Assembly (NCBI RefSeq): GCF_003641205.1
Contig: NZ_CP032762.1
Location: 2,232,001-2,296,000, forward strand
DNA from: Rhodococcus sp. P1Y
Lineage (GTDB): Bacteria; Actinomycetota; Actinomycetes; Mycobacteriales; Mycobacteriaceae
Direction of reading: 5' to 3'
DNA: 64,000 nt
Below are positions 54,157 through 63,090 of this stretch, piece after piece. The translations under genes and the position numbers were made by a program. The notes under the pieces were generated by a model that was not told the DNA's origin, did not search any database, and was given only the letters and a program-made list of their open reading frames with translations. Position 1 is the stretch's first letter. Each line of letters opens with the position of its first letter.

Positions 54157-54179
54157 CGAGATCACCGTCTAGCGAGATC
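54148..54179. repeat. 16-bp tandem duplication at a stop codon
   Basis: ACCGTCTAGCGAGATC occurs twice head to tail; the first copy includes the TAG of the hypothetical gene. A recent slip-type duplication, with no clear function. Confidence 0.9.
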
Positions 54180-54184
54180 TCTAC

Positions 54185-54889
54185 TTAACGGAGCGTCACG
54201 GTCAGGGCGCTGACGAGGGATGCGGCGGCGACGGTTGTTGCATCCTGGGCCGACATGGCTACCAACACCACTCGATCCTGACTCCGCTGCCGATCCCCGT
54301 CGGACGAGACCAGGACCACCACTGCGTCGGACGCCAGGACCCGTGCGGTCCGGTCGTCGTCTCCTTCGCCGACCGTCAGGACGTCGACGGTGTCGCCCGA
54401 GCGGAGCAGGTCCGTGACTCCTGCGTCGCTGAGGCGGATGGGGACCACGCGGGCGTCGGGAACGTCGATCGTCGCCTGCGCGAGTCGTGAGGACAGAATC
54501 CGAACGTCGGTGAGCGGCTCGCCCGCCCGCACCGGTCCAGCGACGGTGTGCGTCAGCACGTCACCGGTATCGCTCGACGCCCCGTCGGGAACCGTCGAGG
54601 GCGAGAACTCTTTGACACCGATGTCGGCAGCGGCCAGCTGAACTCCCGGCGTCAGATCACGCGCTGCGACCACGACGGGTACCTGATCCTCGACGACCGA
54701 GTCACGGGCGAAAACGACGATCCCCGCAGCCGCGAGAATTCCGGCGGCAATCCGGCGCAACATCAGTGGCCGCGCCCAAGCCGGACGGGCGGAAAGACGG
54801 TCGAACAGCGTGGCGTCGAGACGCGAGGACTTGTTGCTGGTGGTTGTCCGAGAACCGGAAGTGCGAGGCGAACTGGGAGTGCGGGGCAT
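54185..54889 (-). CDS. SAF-domain (CpaB/RcpC-like) membrane protein
   Basis: 234 residues. The Ser/Thr/Arg-rich cytoplasmic head is followed by one membrane segment (MLRRIAAGILAAAGIVVFA) and an SAF domain (VPVVVAARDLTPGVQLAAADIGVKEF, PVRAGEPLTDVRIL). SAF domains of this type occur in pilus assembly (CpaB) and bind cell-wall sugars. No pilus genes are adjacent. It precedes the FmdB and cyclo-ligase genes on the opposite side of mscL, roughly where Rv0990c stands in M. tuberculosis. Confidence 0.75.
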   Translation of the reverse strand: MPRTPSSPRTSGSRTTTSNKSSRLDATLFDRLSARPAWARPLMLRRIAAGILAAAGIVVFARDSVVEDQVPVVVAARDLTPGVQLAAADIGVKEFSPSTVPDGASSDTGDVLTHTVAGPVRAGEPLTDVRILSSRLAQATIDVPDARVVPIRLSDAGVTDLLRSGDTVDVLTVGEGDDDRTARVLASDAVVVLVSSDGDRQRSQDRVVLVAMSAQDATTVAAASLVSALTVTLR

Positions 54890-54982
54890 GGGCAGAAACT
54901 AGCGGGGCTCCGGCCTCGGCAACCGACCGAACAGGCCCCGGCTGTGGATAAAGCCGGGGCCTGTGGACAAAGTGCGAAAAAC

Positions 54983-55312
54983 CTACGAGCTGGCGGCAGC
55001 CTTCGTCGTCGAAGACGAGCTGCTCGAAGACGAAGAATCGCTGCTCGAGGCGGCCTTCGCCGGCGTCGACTCGGTCTTGGCGGGCGCCGAGTCGCTCTTG
55101 GACTCGCCTGCGCTTTCGCTTACTGTGCTCGATCCGCCGCGGCTGTCGGTCCGGTAGAATCCGCTGCCCTTGAACACGATTCCAACCGAGTTGAACAGCT
55201 TACGAAGCTTGCCCGTGCACTGCGGGCACACAGTCAACGAGTCGTCACTGAACGACTGCACGATGTCGAATCGGTTGTCGCATTCGGTGCAGGCGTACGA
55301 ATAGGTGGGCAT
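54983..55312 (-). CDS. FmdB-family zinc-ribbon protein (Rv0991c-like)
   Basis: 109 residues. The N-terminal 45 residues form an FmdB zinc ribbon with two cysteine pairs (YACTECDNRF and TVCPQCTGKL). The remaining part is disordered: Lys/Thr/Glu-rich, then a serine tract (SSSDSSSSSSSSST). Mycobacterial Rv0991c has been described as a redox-regulated chaperone working with Hsp70. Downstream of the cyclo-ligase on the same strand, as in M. tuberculosis. Confidence 0.88.
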   Translation of the reverse strand: MPTYSYACTECDNRFDIVQSFSDDSLTVCPQCTGKLRKLFNSVGIVFKGSGFYRTDSRGGSSTVSESAGESKSDSAPAKTESTPAKAASSSDSSSSSSSSSTTKAAASS

Positions 55313-55399
55313 CGATGTTCCTCCGCGCTGGTCAACTCCTGATATGGAGAGAGCATTAGCACTCTACAGTCATGACTGCCAACGCAGCTATTCGGCGGA

Positions 55400-55996
55400 C
55401 TATTCCCTGTTCAGCGCGACCAGGCCACGGTTCGGCGTCAGCGCGTGAGTACACCGACGGTCGTGCGGTTCCTCGGGCAACGCGTCTACGAGTTCTCCGT
55501 CCCGCACGATCGCGACGATCGGAACTTCCGGGCCGACGAGATCGAGAGTCCTGTCGTAGAAGCCCGCACCCCGTCCCAGGCGAACTCCCCGTAAATCTAC
55601 GGCCAGAGCGGGAACGAACACGAGAGTGCACTCGGAGACGGACTCCGGGTCCAGTACCGAACCCGTCGGTTCCATCAATCCGTACGGAGCGCCGCGCAGA
55701 TTGTCTCTGCCTGTGTACTCTGCCCAGTGCAATGGGCCTGGTTCTCCAGCCACGGGCACCAGGACCGCGGGGGTTTCGCAGCGAAGTGCGTCGAGCAGAT
55801 CGAGTGAGCCCGGCTCGCTTCCGACCGGCACGTACGCCGCTACCGCTGTTGCTCCGCGCGCCGATTCGGCTGCGGCATGACACAGTCTCGAAGATTCCAT
55901 GGCCCGCTCGTCGGGATCGATGCAGCGACGCCGAGTCAGGACATAGCGTCGCCACTCATCCTTGGAGACCGGCGTCACGGAATCTTCGCGCGTCAT
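55400..55996 (-). CDS. 5-formyltetrahydrofolate cyclo-ligase
   Basis: 198 residues. It converts 5-formyl-THF to 5,10-methenyl-THF with ATP. Motifs are KDEWRRYVLTRRR near the start, VPVAGEPGPLHWAEYTGRDNLRGAPYGLMEP, and the Mg-ATP-binding LRGVRLGRGAGFYDRTL. I took MTREDS at 55996; an in-frame ATG at 56014 is possible. The transposon end at 56052 lies 38-56 bases upstream, so the native promoter has probably been separated from the gene. Matches Rv0992c. Confidence 0.92.
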   Translation of the reverse strand: MTREDSVTPVSKDEWRRYVLTRRRCIDPDERAMESSRLCHAAAESARGATAVAAYVPVGSEPGSLDLLDALRCETPAVLVPVAGEPGPLHWAEYTGRDNLRGAPYGLMEPTGSVLDPESVSECTLVFVPALAVDLRGVRLGRGAGFYDRTLDLVGPEVPIVAIVRDGELVDALPEEPHDRRCTHALTPNRGLVALNRE

Positions 55997-56051
55997 GAAT
56001 TCGAGCTTATGCATTGATGGACCACAGCCACCACACGCGGAGCGAATCCGC

Positions 56052-56144
56052 TGTCAGTTTCAGAAGACGGCTGCACTCTTTGCAGGCGTTTCGAGGGTGA
56101 GTGCACGTGTCTTCTGACATTCTGATGTCAGAAGTGCGGTGCAC
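56052..56144. repeat. Transposon left-end repeats (TniA-binding sites)
   Basis: Three related sequences: 56052-56076 (TCAGAAGACGGCTGCAC core, direct), 56101-56119 (GTGCACGTGTCTTCTGACA, inverted) and 56126-56144 (TGTCAGAAGTGCGGTGCAC, direct). All share TCAGAAG and end in GCAC. Tn402-type ends have arrays of such 19-bp transposase sites. Confidence 0.85.
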
Positions 56145-56181
56145 GGTCGCGTTCGGCTCTCGGTGATAGGGGAGGCTTGTG

Positions 56182-57861
56182 ATGGACCCCGACAAGCTCG
56201 CCATCGTGGAGACCGGTGTGCTGACAGCGTCGGGGGAGCGGTGGTCCCAGGCCGAGGCCCGTTTCGGTGTCCTGGCTCCCTTGCTGGAGATGCATCCGGT
56301 GCGTTCGGAAGCGGTCGACGCTGCAGCGCAGCGCTTGGGACTATCCAGGCGGCGGGTCTACACGTTGATCGGCAGGCTCAGGAACGGGACGGGGACAGTC
56401 ACCGATCTTCTGACGAAGGTCTCGTCGGGTGGGCGTGGCCGCAGCCGAGTAGCGGCTGAGGTTGAGGAATTGATCGGCGACCATCTCACCCGATATTTTC
56501 TTCATCGCCAGAAGTTGAGTGTCGCTGCGCTGCATCGACGTATCGCGCTGGCGTGTCACCGCGCGGGTCTGCCAGTGCCGGCCAGAAACACCGTCACCGC
56601 ACGAATCGCCGCCCTCCATCCGGCATCGGTGGCCAGGTCCCGCGGAGGACCCGATGCCGCCCGCCCGCGTCAGTCCGCCGGCGACAGTCCACCGACAGTT
56701 GCGGGGATTCTCGATCAGGTCCAGATCGACCACACCGTCGTCGATGTGATGATCGTCGACGAGTACGAGCGGCAACCGATCGGTCGCCCCTACCTGACGA
56801 TCGCCATTGATGTCTTCAGCCGTTCCGTACTCGGGTTCGTCGTCACTTTGGAGCCGCCGTCGTCGATATCGGTCGGGTTGTGCCTGGGCCGCGTGTGCTG
56901 CGAGAAGCAGACATGGCTGGAGGCATGCGAGCTCGCTGAGCAGGTGCAGTGGCCGATGGCAGGGAAGCCGAAGCAGTTGTATCTCGACAACGCCTCCGAG
57001 TTCAAAAGCGAAGCGCTGCGCCGCGGATGCGCCCAGCACGCCATCACCCTCGAATACCGTCCTCCGGGCCGACCGCACTACGGCGGGATCGTCGAACGCA
57101 TCATCGGGACGGCGATGACGGCGGTGCACGAGCTGCCTGGGACCACCTTCTCGAACCCAGCGGACCGAGGAAGCTACGACTCGGACAAGCATGCGGCGTT
57201 GACATTGCGTGAGTTGGAACGCTGGCTGGTCCTGGCCATAGCCTCGTATCACGCGAGTGTTCACGCAGGGATCGGGAACACTCCGGCCGCGGTGTGGGCC
57301 GGCGGGGTCGCCGCAGTTGGTCATGCCCCTCGTGTGGTGCTCGGCGAAACCGCGTTCCTGGTGGACTTTCTTCCCGTCATCCGGCGACGTCTGACGCGTA
57401 CGGGCTTCGTTCTCGATCACGTGCACTACTTCTCGAACGCGCTCAAACCGTGGGTTGCGCGGCGAGAGGATCTGGGGCGGTTCGTGATACGACGTGACCC
57501 ACGCGATTTGAGCAGAATCTGGGTCCTCGAACCAGACGGTGCCGGCTATGTCGAGGTGCCGTACCGGACGATGTCACATCCCGCGGTGACACTGTGGGAG
57601 CACAGAGCTGCTATCACCCGTCTCCGCGAACAAGGTCGGTCGAACGTCGATGAGGGCGCACTGTTTTCGATGATCGAGCAGATGCGCGAGGTCACCGACC
57701 GCTCGCAGAAAGCCACCCGCAAAGCCCGGCGCAACCGTGCCCGCCGCATGCATCTCACCGGCGCCGCGTCTGCGCCGATCCCGGCGATCTACCCGCCGGT
57801 GGAGCCTCGAGCGGACGGCGGCACCGCAACGCCGGTCTTCAGCGATATCGAGGAATGGTGA
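56182..57861 (+). CDS. tniA: Transposase TniA (DDE, Mu/Tn7 TnsB type)
   Basis: 559 residues. The N-terminal part has helix-turn-helix regions (AAQRLGLSRRRVYTLIGRL). The integrase core shows aspartates in VQIDHT (about 183) and YLDNASEF (about 269) and glutamate in GGIVERIIG (about 305), giving the classical 35-residue D-E spacing. A Mu-type C-terminal domain and basic tail follow. The ATG at 56182 has GGGGAGG at good distance. It cuts and joins the element's ends during replicative transposition. Confidence 0.93.
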   Translation: MDPDKLAIVETGVLTASGERWSQAEARFGVLAPLLEMHPVRSEAVDAAAQRLGLSRRRVYTLIGRLRNGTGTVTDLLTKVSSGGRGRSRVAAEVEELIGDHLTRYFLHRQKLSVAALHRRIALACHRAGLPVPARNTVTARIAALHPASVARSRGGPDAARPRQSAGDSPPTVAGILDQVQIDHTVVDVMIVDEYERQPIGRPYLTIAIDVFSRSVLGFVVTLEPPSSISVGLCLGRVCCEKQTWLEACELAEQVQWPMAGKPKQLYLDNASEFKSEALRRGCAQHAITLEYRPPGRPHYGGIVERIIGTAMTAVHELPGTTFSNPADRGSYDSDKHAALTLRELERWLVLAIASYHASVHAGIGNTPAAVWAGGVAAVGHAPRVVLGETAFLVDFLPVIRRRLTRTGFVLDHVHYFSNALKPWVARREDLGRFVIRRDPRDLSRIWVLEPDGAGYVEVPYRTMSHPAVTLWEHRAAITRLREQGRSNVDEGALFSMIEQMREVTDRSQKATRKARRNRARRMHLTGAASAPIPAIYPPVEPRADGGTATPVFSDIEEW

Positions 57862-57865
57862 GCCG

Positions 57866-58804
57866 ATGACCGCATCGACAGGAAGCAGCGACGAAGCCAC
57901 CGAGTCGTCCGGTGAGGATTTGGGGCACCTGCGGGAGTCGGTTCGTCCGCTCGCCGCACTCGACGACGCGGACAGGATCCGGTTGATCCGGTCGGAGAGG
58001 TGGATTGGGTATCCGCAGGCCCGTACGGTCATCGACCATCTGGAGACGTTGTTGTCGTGGCCGGACCGACAGCGTATGCCGAACCTACTGTTGCTCGGTC
58101 CGACGAACAACGGCAAGTCGATGATCATCGAAAAGTTCCGGCGCACTCATCCGCCGATCAGCTTGTCCGATCGCGAGCAGATACCGGTGTTGTGCATGCA
58201 GATGCCCCCGGACCCGTCACCCGGCCGGTTCTACCTCGCACTGCTCACAGCGTTGGGAACACCGACCAGGCCCCGCAATCGGGTCCACGAACTCGAACAG
58301 CAAGCATTGATGCTGCTCCGCGTCACCGGCGTACGGATGTTGATCATCGACGAGCTCCACAATGTTCTCGCCGGCCGCGACAACGTGCGCCGCGAATTCT
58401 TGAACGTGCTGCGGTTTTTGGGCAACGAACTACGCATTCCTCTTGTCGCTGTCGGCACCCGTGATGCTTACCTCGCCATCCGGACCGATCCCCAGTTGGA
58501 GAATCGATTCCATCCCATGACTTTGCCGGTCTGGACCAACACTGCCGACACCAGATCACTGCTGGCCAGCTTCAGCACGAGCTTCCCCCTCCGCAAACCC
58601 TCGCACGTGACATCACTGGAGATGACCGACTACCTCCTTACTCGCTCCGAGGGCACCATCGGTGAACTGGCAACGTTGCTCACTGCCGCAGCAGTGACCG
58701 CCGTCGACAGCGGAGAGGAAGCGATGACCTCATCGGTGCTCACGCGCACTCCGTACCTCGGCCCCACGGAGCGACGCCGCCAGTTCGAACGCCACCTCGC
58801 GTGA
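57866..58804 (+). CDS. tniB: Transposition ATPase TniB
   Basis: 312 residues. AAA+ ATPase with Walker A LLLLGPTNNGKSMII (about 74-88) and Walker B MLIIDELHN. Related to TnsC and MuB, it marks target DNA and activates TniA. It starts 4 bases after the tniA stop, and its stop overlaps the tniQ start. Confidence 0.93.
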   Translation: MTASTGSSDEATESSGEDLGHLRESVRPLAALDDADRIRLIRSERWIGYPQARTVIDHLETLLSWPDRQRMPNLLLLGPTNNGKSMIIEKFRRTHPPISLSDREQIPVLCMQMPPDPSPGRFYLALLTALGTPTRPRNRVHELEQQALMLLRVTGVRMLIIDELHNVLAGRDNVRREFLNVLRFLGNELRIPLVAVGTRDAYLAIRTDPQLENRFHPMTLPVWTNTADTRSLLASFSTSFPLRKPSHVTSLEMTDYLLTRSEGTIGELATLLTAAAVTAVDSGEEAMTSSVLTRTPYLGPTERRRQFERHLA

Positions 58805-60033
58805 ACGCGCGGCTCGCACCGATGCCCGGTGATGCGTACGTTCGCCCGTGGCCGCTGCACCCGCAGCCACTGCCAGGTGAGGTCCTCTCGTCATGGTTGG
58901 CCCGGATATGCGAGCTGTATCCGCACATCAGGCCCTCTGACCTTCTTGCAGAACTCGAAATCGATTGTGCTGTCGAAGATCTCGACCGCTACACACCGGA
59001 GCCGATACTTGCCGAGCTGGCCGGTCGCGGTGCAGTCCCGGTAGAGAGGGTGCGGATGATGACGTTGGCGGGGTGGACACCGTGGCTGCTCGACAGCACC
59101 GACCCCGCCGGCTGCGACTTCGACACCTACGTCCACCAGTTCTCGATCCTGCTACCGGCCGACCTCGCGAGGGAGGATCGACGACGTCGCACACCCACGA
59201 GCGAGGCATGGTTGCCGTGGGCGAGCACTCCGCGTAGTCGGGCATGCCCGGCATGTGTCGACAGCCTCGAATCCACTGCTGGTATCAACATGGCTCTGCT
59301 GCAGCAATATCCGGTGCTGAGCAGCTGCCTCGACCACCGTTGTCGACTCGAACCCTGCTCTGTTTTCCCTGGTCATGCGATCTTCTGGGATCAGGTCCGG
59401 TTCGGTTCGGACGAACGGGTCTCGCCCGTTCCGGTTCCCTCGGCGGTCACGGACCTCGATCGGCGCAGCACCGAGGCCCTGACGACGGGATGGGTGGAAC
59501 TCGGCCCAGGCCGGGTACATGCCGCAGTGTGGTTCCGGCTTCTGCGCACCGTCGTCGACGAAGTGTCCTCGCCACTGGTTCGCACCGGACGGTGGGCGAC
59601 GAGGCTCGTTGCGATCTGGAAGGCCGCCGGTCGTTCTCGCCCGTTGCGGACCGCGTGGGTTCCGTTCGAGGACCTGCACTGGGACGAGCAGGCGAAAGTC
59701 CTCAAGGCCGCGGCGATCGCCATTGCGTTGGTCGAGAGCGGTGAGATCGATGCCGGCGGTGCGCACGCATCTCTGCTGAGCCCACGACCCTATGAGCCGG
59801 TCGATCCCGGGACAGCTCCGACGCGCTCGTCTTATCCCGCACCCGAGCGCGACCTGTGGGCTGACGCGCACGCTGCGGCCGAGGCCGCCATCGCGGCGGC
59901 GCGTGTCGATCCCGCATCCGCCAGTTCGTTGTACAACTTCCTGCGCATGGGGTGCCGCACCGCGGCGGAGCTGGATGAGACGGTGCAACTGTTCCTTGAC
60001 CACGGGATCCCGCTGCACCATCCGCCGACATAG
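58801..60033 (+). CDS. tniQ: Target-selection protein TniQ
   Basis: 410 residues, GTG start overlapping tniB (GTGA). The N-terminal TniQ domain includes PLPGEVLSSWLARICELYPHI. A zinc-ribbon-like pair is seen in SRACPACVDS and SSCLDHRCRL. TniQ is a relative of TnsD and directs insertion in Tn402/Tn5053 elements. The C-terminal half is helical and less conserved. Confidence 0.9.
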   Translation: MNARLAPMPGDAYVRPWPLHPQPLPGEVLSSWLARICELYPHIRPSDLLAELEIDCAVEDLDRYTPEPILAELAGRGAVPVERVRMMTLAGWTPWLLDSTDPAGCDFDTYVHQFSILLPADLAREDRRRRTPTSEAWLPWASTPRSRACPACVDSLESTAGINMALLQQYPVLSSCLDHRCRLEPCSVFPGHAIFWDQVRFGSDERVSPVPVPSAVTDLDRRSTEALTTGWVELGPGRVHAAVWFRLLRTVVDEVSSPLVRTGRWATRLVAIWKAAGRSRPLRTAWVPFEDLHWDEQAKVLKAAAIAIALVESGEIDAGGAHASLLSPRPYEPVDPGTAPTRSSYPAPERDLWADAHAAAEAAIAAARVDPASASSLYNFLRMGCRTAAELDETVQLFLDHGIPLHHPPT

Positions 60034-60064
60034 CTCTCGCCCGATGGAGCGGGGTCGTCCGCGA

Positions 60065-60389
60065 TGTGAAGTGACACCGAAGTTGTCCAATCGGACCAGG
60101 TAGTTGTCCACCGCGTTGCTGGGGGAATGCCTGGTCGGGTGCCAAATAACCTGTCCAATGATCGAAAATCTTCGGTCTCTGCGCGTGTTGTCAGTGAAGT
60201 TGTCCAACGTGAAGACCAGCCGGAGCCCGTCCTCGTGTTGGCGATGAGGGGGTCTGGACCTGCGGCGATGACAAGGAAGCTAGCGCGGCCGTGGGGAGCT
60301 TTCATGCGGGCGGTCTTCAGGAGTGGACATGCCCTGGTCACGATTGGACAGAAAGGCTGTCAATTGGACAACCAGCGTGTCACTTCACA
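60065..60389. mobile_element. 325-bp inverted-repeat element with 5-bp target duplication (mini-transposon candidate)
   Basis: The outer ends are 27-bp inverted repeats: TGTGAAGTGACAC, five variable bases, then TTGTCCAAT (60065-60091; complement at 60363-60389). The 5 bases outside each end are identical (CGCGA at 60060-60064 and 60390-60394), as for a target duplication. Inside are further copies of the GTTGTCCAA motif: plus strand at 60102, 60150 and 60198, minus strand at 60343. It codes for no protein. It sits between tniQ and the recombinase gene, so a resolution site is the alternative reading. Confidence 0.75.
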
Positions 60390-60567
60390 CGCGACGCACA
60401 CGCGGCGATAGCAGAGGAGCCCGTTTTCGCGCCGGGGTCATAGTCACCAACGTTATTTGTGCGGTGACCGACGAGAATTTTCCTTCCCGCACCGTCTCCG
60501 CGGAAACGCCTGCTCAGCGTGCTTTCGGCCTGAGAAGTCTGTCGGGAGGGCCCGCTACAGTCCAGCC

Positions 60568-61740
60568 ATGACAGATCGCCAGCTCGTAGACGGCCCGACC
60601 ACGATCCCGGCTGTCGTGCCGGGTGCCGCGGCGGTGTTTCCAGACCTACCGCCCGAGGTTGCTGCTCGGATCGAGCGTTCCATGGCCGCGTCCCGCTCGA
60701 CCGGTACCCGCCGGGCCTACACCTCGGCGTGGCGACGCTTCGAGACCTGGTGCACCGTCGCCGGGCACCACGCGTTGCCGGCGCATCCCGCGACAGTGGC
60801 GGCCTACCTCGTCGCCGCGGCCGACACGCTCACCGTCGACGGGACGCGGGCGTACGCGGCCGCGACGTTCGGCAAGTGGATTGCGGCGATCGCCGACCGC
60901 CACCGCGCTACCGGACACGACAACCCGTGCGGGCACGAGATGGTGCGCGCCACCCTCGCCGGTATCCGGCGGGACTACGCGTCGGCGGGGGAGCGGCCCC
61001 GCAACCCGCGCGCACCGCTGCTGACCTCCGACATCACCACGATCGTCGACCACGCCCGACGCACTACAGCGGGGTGGGCGTCGGAGGTGCTCGAACGCCG
61101 CGACACCGCGCTGCTGCTGATGGGATACACCGGCGCATTTCGACGCAGCGAACTCGTAGCGCTGGAATGCCGCGATGTGCGCCGCGACCGTCTCGACGGT
61201 GCGCACGTACGGATCCGAAGATCGAAGACCGACCAGGACGGAACCGGCATCGGAACGGTGAAAGCGCTTCCGTTCACCGACTGCCACGAATCCTGCCCGG
61301 TCTGCGCGTGGGTGCGATGGCTGCAGATCGTCGCCGCGTTCGACACCGGGGGCAGAGCCGCCGTCATTCGACTGCTTTCTCGCGCAGCACAATTCGACTC
61401 CCATCTCTGCCGCGGCACCCTGCCGACCGCCGAGAAACGGTCGCCGCTGTTCCGGTCTGTCCGCAAGAACGGCAACCTCTCCGACACTGTGTTGTCCGGG
61501 GCAGCGGTCCATGCGGCGATCCGCCGCCGCGCAGCTCACGCCGGGTACGACCCCGAGACTGTCATGCAGCTCGGCGGCCATTCCCTGCGGGCAGGATTCG
61601 TCACCCAAGCCTTCCGTAACGGTGCCGATGCACATGCGATCATGCGCCAGACCGGGCACACCACACCCGCAATGGTCGAGACATATGCCCGCGAGCACGC
61701 CCCTCTGGTCGGCAACGCGGTCACCGAACTCGGTCTATGA
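60568..61740 (+). CDS. Tyrosine recombinase (integrase/resolvase candidate)
   Basis: 390 residues. The N-terminal core-binding domain (RAYTSAWRRFETWCTVAGHHALPAHPATVAAYL) is followed by a catalytic domain with Arg in YTGAFRRSELVAL (about 192), HSLRAGF (His-x-x-Arg, about 337-340), GHTT and the tyrosine in MVETYAREH (about 373), so it should be active. I chose the ATG at 60568. It overlaps the next gene by 4 bases. In this place classical Tn5053 has the serine resolvase tniR, so this enzyme probably resolves cointegrates. Confidence 0.88.
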   Translation: MTDRQLVDGPTTIPAVVPGAAAVFPDLPPEVAARIERSMAASRSTGTRRAYTSAWRRFETWCTVAGHHALPAHPATVAAYLVAAADTLTVDGTRAYAAATFGKWIAAIADRHRATGHDNPCGHEMVRATLAGIRRDYASAGERPRNPRAPLLTSDITTIVDHARRTTAGWASEVLERRDTALLLMGYTGAFRRSELVALECRDVRRDRLDGAHVRIRRSKTDQDGTGIGTVKALPFTDCHESCPVCAWVRWLQIVAAFDTGGRAAVIRLLSRAAQFDSHLCRGTLPTAEKRSPLFRSVRKNGNLSDTVLSGAAVHAAIRRRAAHAGYDPETVMQLGGHSLRAGFVTQAFRNGADAHAIMRQTGHTTPAMVETYAREHAPLVGNAVTELGL

Positions 61741-62831
61741 CCGGGCGTGTGACTTCACCCGTGAACGCCGATAGGGCGACCGGGGTAGATGCTGACCACG
61801 ACGACTGCACCGGTTCGATTCGACCAGCGGATATCACGAACGTGGCGGTGCCGAAGCGGGATCGGCACACGTGGTCACTGTTCGAGGACTGGTGCACCGC
61901 CCATGACGAAACACCACTGGCGGCCTCCCCGGATTCACTTGCTCGGTTCCTCTCGGCGCACCCCGCGGCGTCCACGACCCAGCGCCGCCGGATCGCGGTG
62001 ATCGACGCCGCCCATTCCCGGCACCTGTTACCCCAGCCGGGCCGTGCGGAGGTCGTCCGGGCTGCGCTGGACGTGGCGCGTACGGCGCGCCTGCACGAGC
62101 TGGCAGCCGTGATCGGCGGCGTCATCGCGCGCCTCCCCGAATCCGGTTGGCCGTCCGAACTGTTCGCGCGGCGAGACGCCCTCGTCCTGGTCTTTGCCTC
62201 GACCGGTCTGCCGTACACCCAGATCGCGGCCCTGCGGCCCTGCGACGTCACCGCCGATCCGAGGATCGATGCCCTTCGTATCGACACAGGCCGCGGCGTT
62301 CGCACCGTCACTCCTCTCGCACTGATGGAGACGGGTATCTCGCCGCGGACGGTGTTCCAGCGCTGGTTGGAGGTGCTGGGCCATCACACGCGGTACCCGA
62401 ACACTCGAATGCTCGCCGACGCTCTCGATGCCGTGGGCGGTACCGGGCTCAGCGGATTCGACCGGTACGTCGATCCGGCCGGTCGACAGCCGCTGTCGAC
62501 CGCAATCGACCGGTGGGGTCACACCCCGCTGACTGCGACTGCACTTACCGCCCATGCGGTCGCCGACATCGTTCGAGCGCACCTGGACGGACGAGCACCT
62601 GTGCACCGACACCATTCGGTGCAGGCACGGCAGCCGAGCACAGATCTCGTACCCAAGCCCGCCTCGGCTTCGCTACTCGACCCCGGCTACTACGAACACG
62701 GGACTCGGGCACGCCGAGACGCACACCAGCTACTCGGTGGCGTCGATTCGACGCTCGACGACGTCGAAGAGCGTGCGGATTCACTGTTGAAGCGGCTTCT
62801 CGAATTCGTCGAGGCAGAAGTGCCGCCGTGA
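61737..62831 (+). CDS. Recombinase-fold protein lacking catalytic residues (helper candidate)
   Basis: 364 residues. The N-terminal half parallels the preceding recombinase (HTWSLFEDWCTAHDETPLAASPDSLARFLSAH). ELFARRDALVLVFASTGLPYTQIAALRPCDVT aligns with the active enzyme's ERRDTALLLMGYTGAFRRSELVALECRDVR, but the catalytic Arg is replaced by Pro/Tyr. I find no HxxR box and no C-terminal tyrosine. It is translated together with the active enzyme through an ATGA overlap. Probably a DNA-binding partner, not a recombinase. Confidence 0.7.
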   Translation: MTGRVTSPVNADRATGVDADHDDCTGSIRPADITNVAVPKRDRHTWSLFEDWCTAHDETPLAASPDSLARFLSAHPAASTTQRRRIAVIDAAHSRHLLPQPGRAEVVRAALDVARTARLHELAAVIGGVIARLPESGWPSELFARRDALVLVFASTGLPYTQIAALRPCDVTADPRIDALRIDTGRGVRTVTPLALMETGISPRTVFQRWLEVLGHHTRYPNTRMLADALDAVGGTGLSGFDRYVDPAGRQPLSTAIDRWGHTPLTATALTAHAVADIVRAHLDGRAPVHRHHSVQARQPSTDLVPKPASASLLDPGYYEHGTRARRDAHQLLGGVDSTLDDVEERADSLLKRLLEFVEAEVPP

Positions 62832-63090
62832 GGTCGGCCGTTCGTGCCGCGAAGATGGTCCCTGCACCCGTTCAGGCCGCTTCTGTGGCGTGGAGACGCT
62901 CGACGAGACCGGGGTGAACCGATCGATCAGATCTCCGCTTGCGTGAACTCGACTGTGTCGCCCTCCGGTGCACCGACATTCCGGGAGCAATCGCCGGAGG
63001 GAACTTCGGTTCGGGTGAACCCCTCAGGCTCGGTGTGCGTACACCACAGTGAAGCCCACCGCTGGCGTGGGCACGAGGACAGGACACGTG

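Noticed and set aside
60443..60468. GTCACC/GGTGAC inverted hexamers as recombinase core site
   Set aside because: A 14-base gap is too long for a tyrosine recombinase core with 6-8 base crossover, and hexamers like this are common; not listed as a feature.
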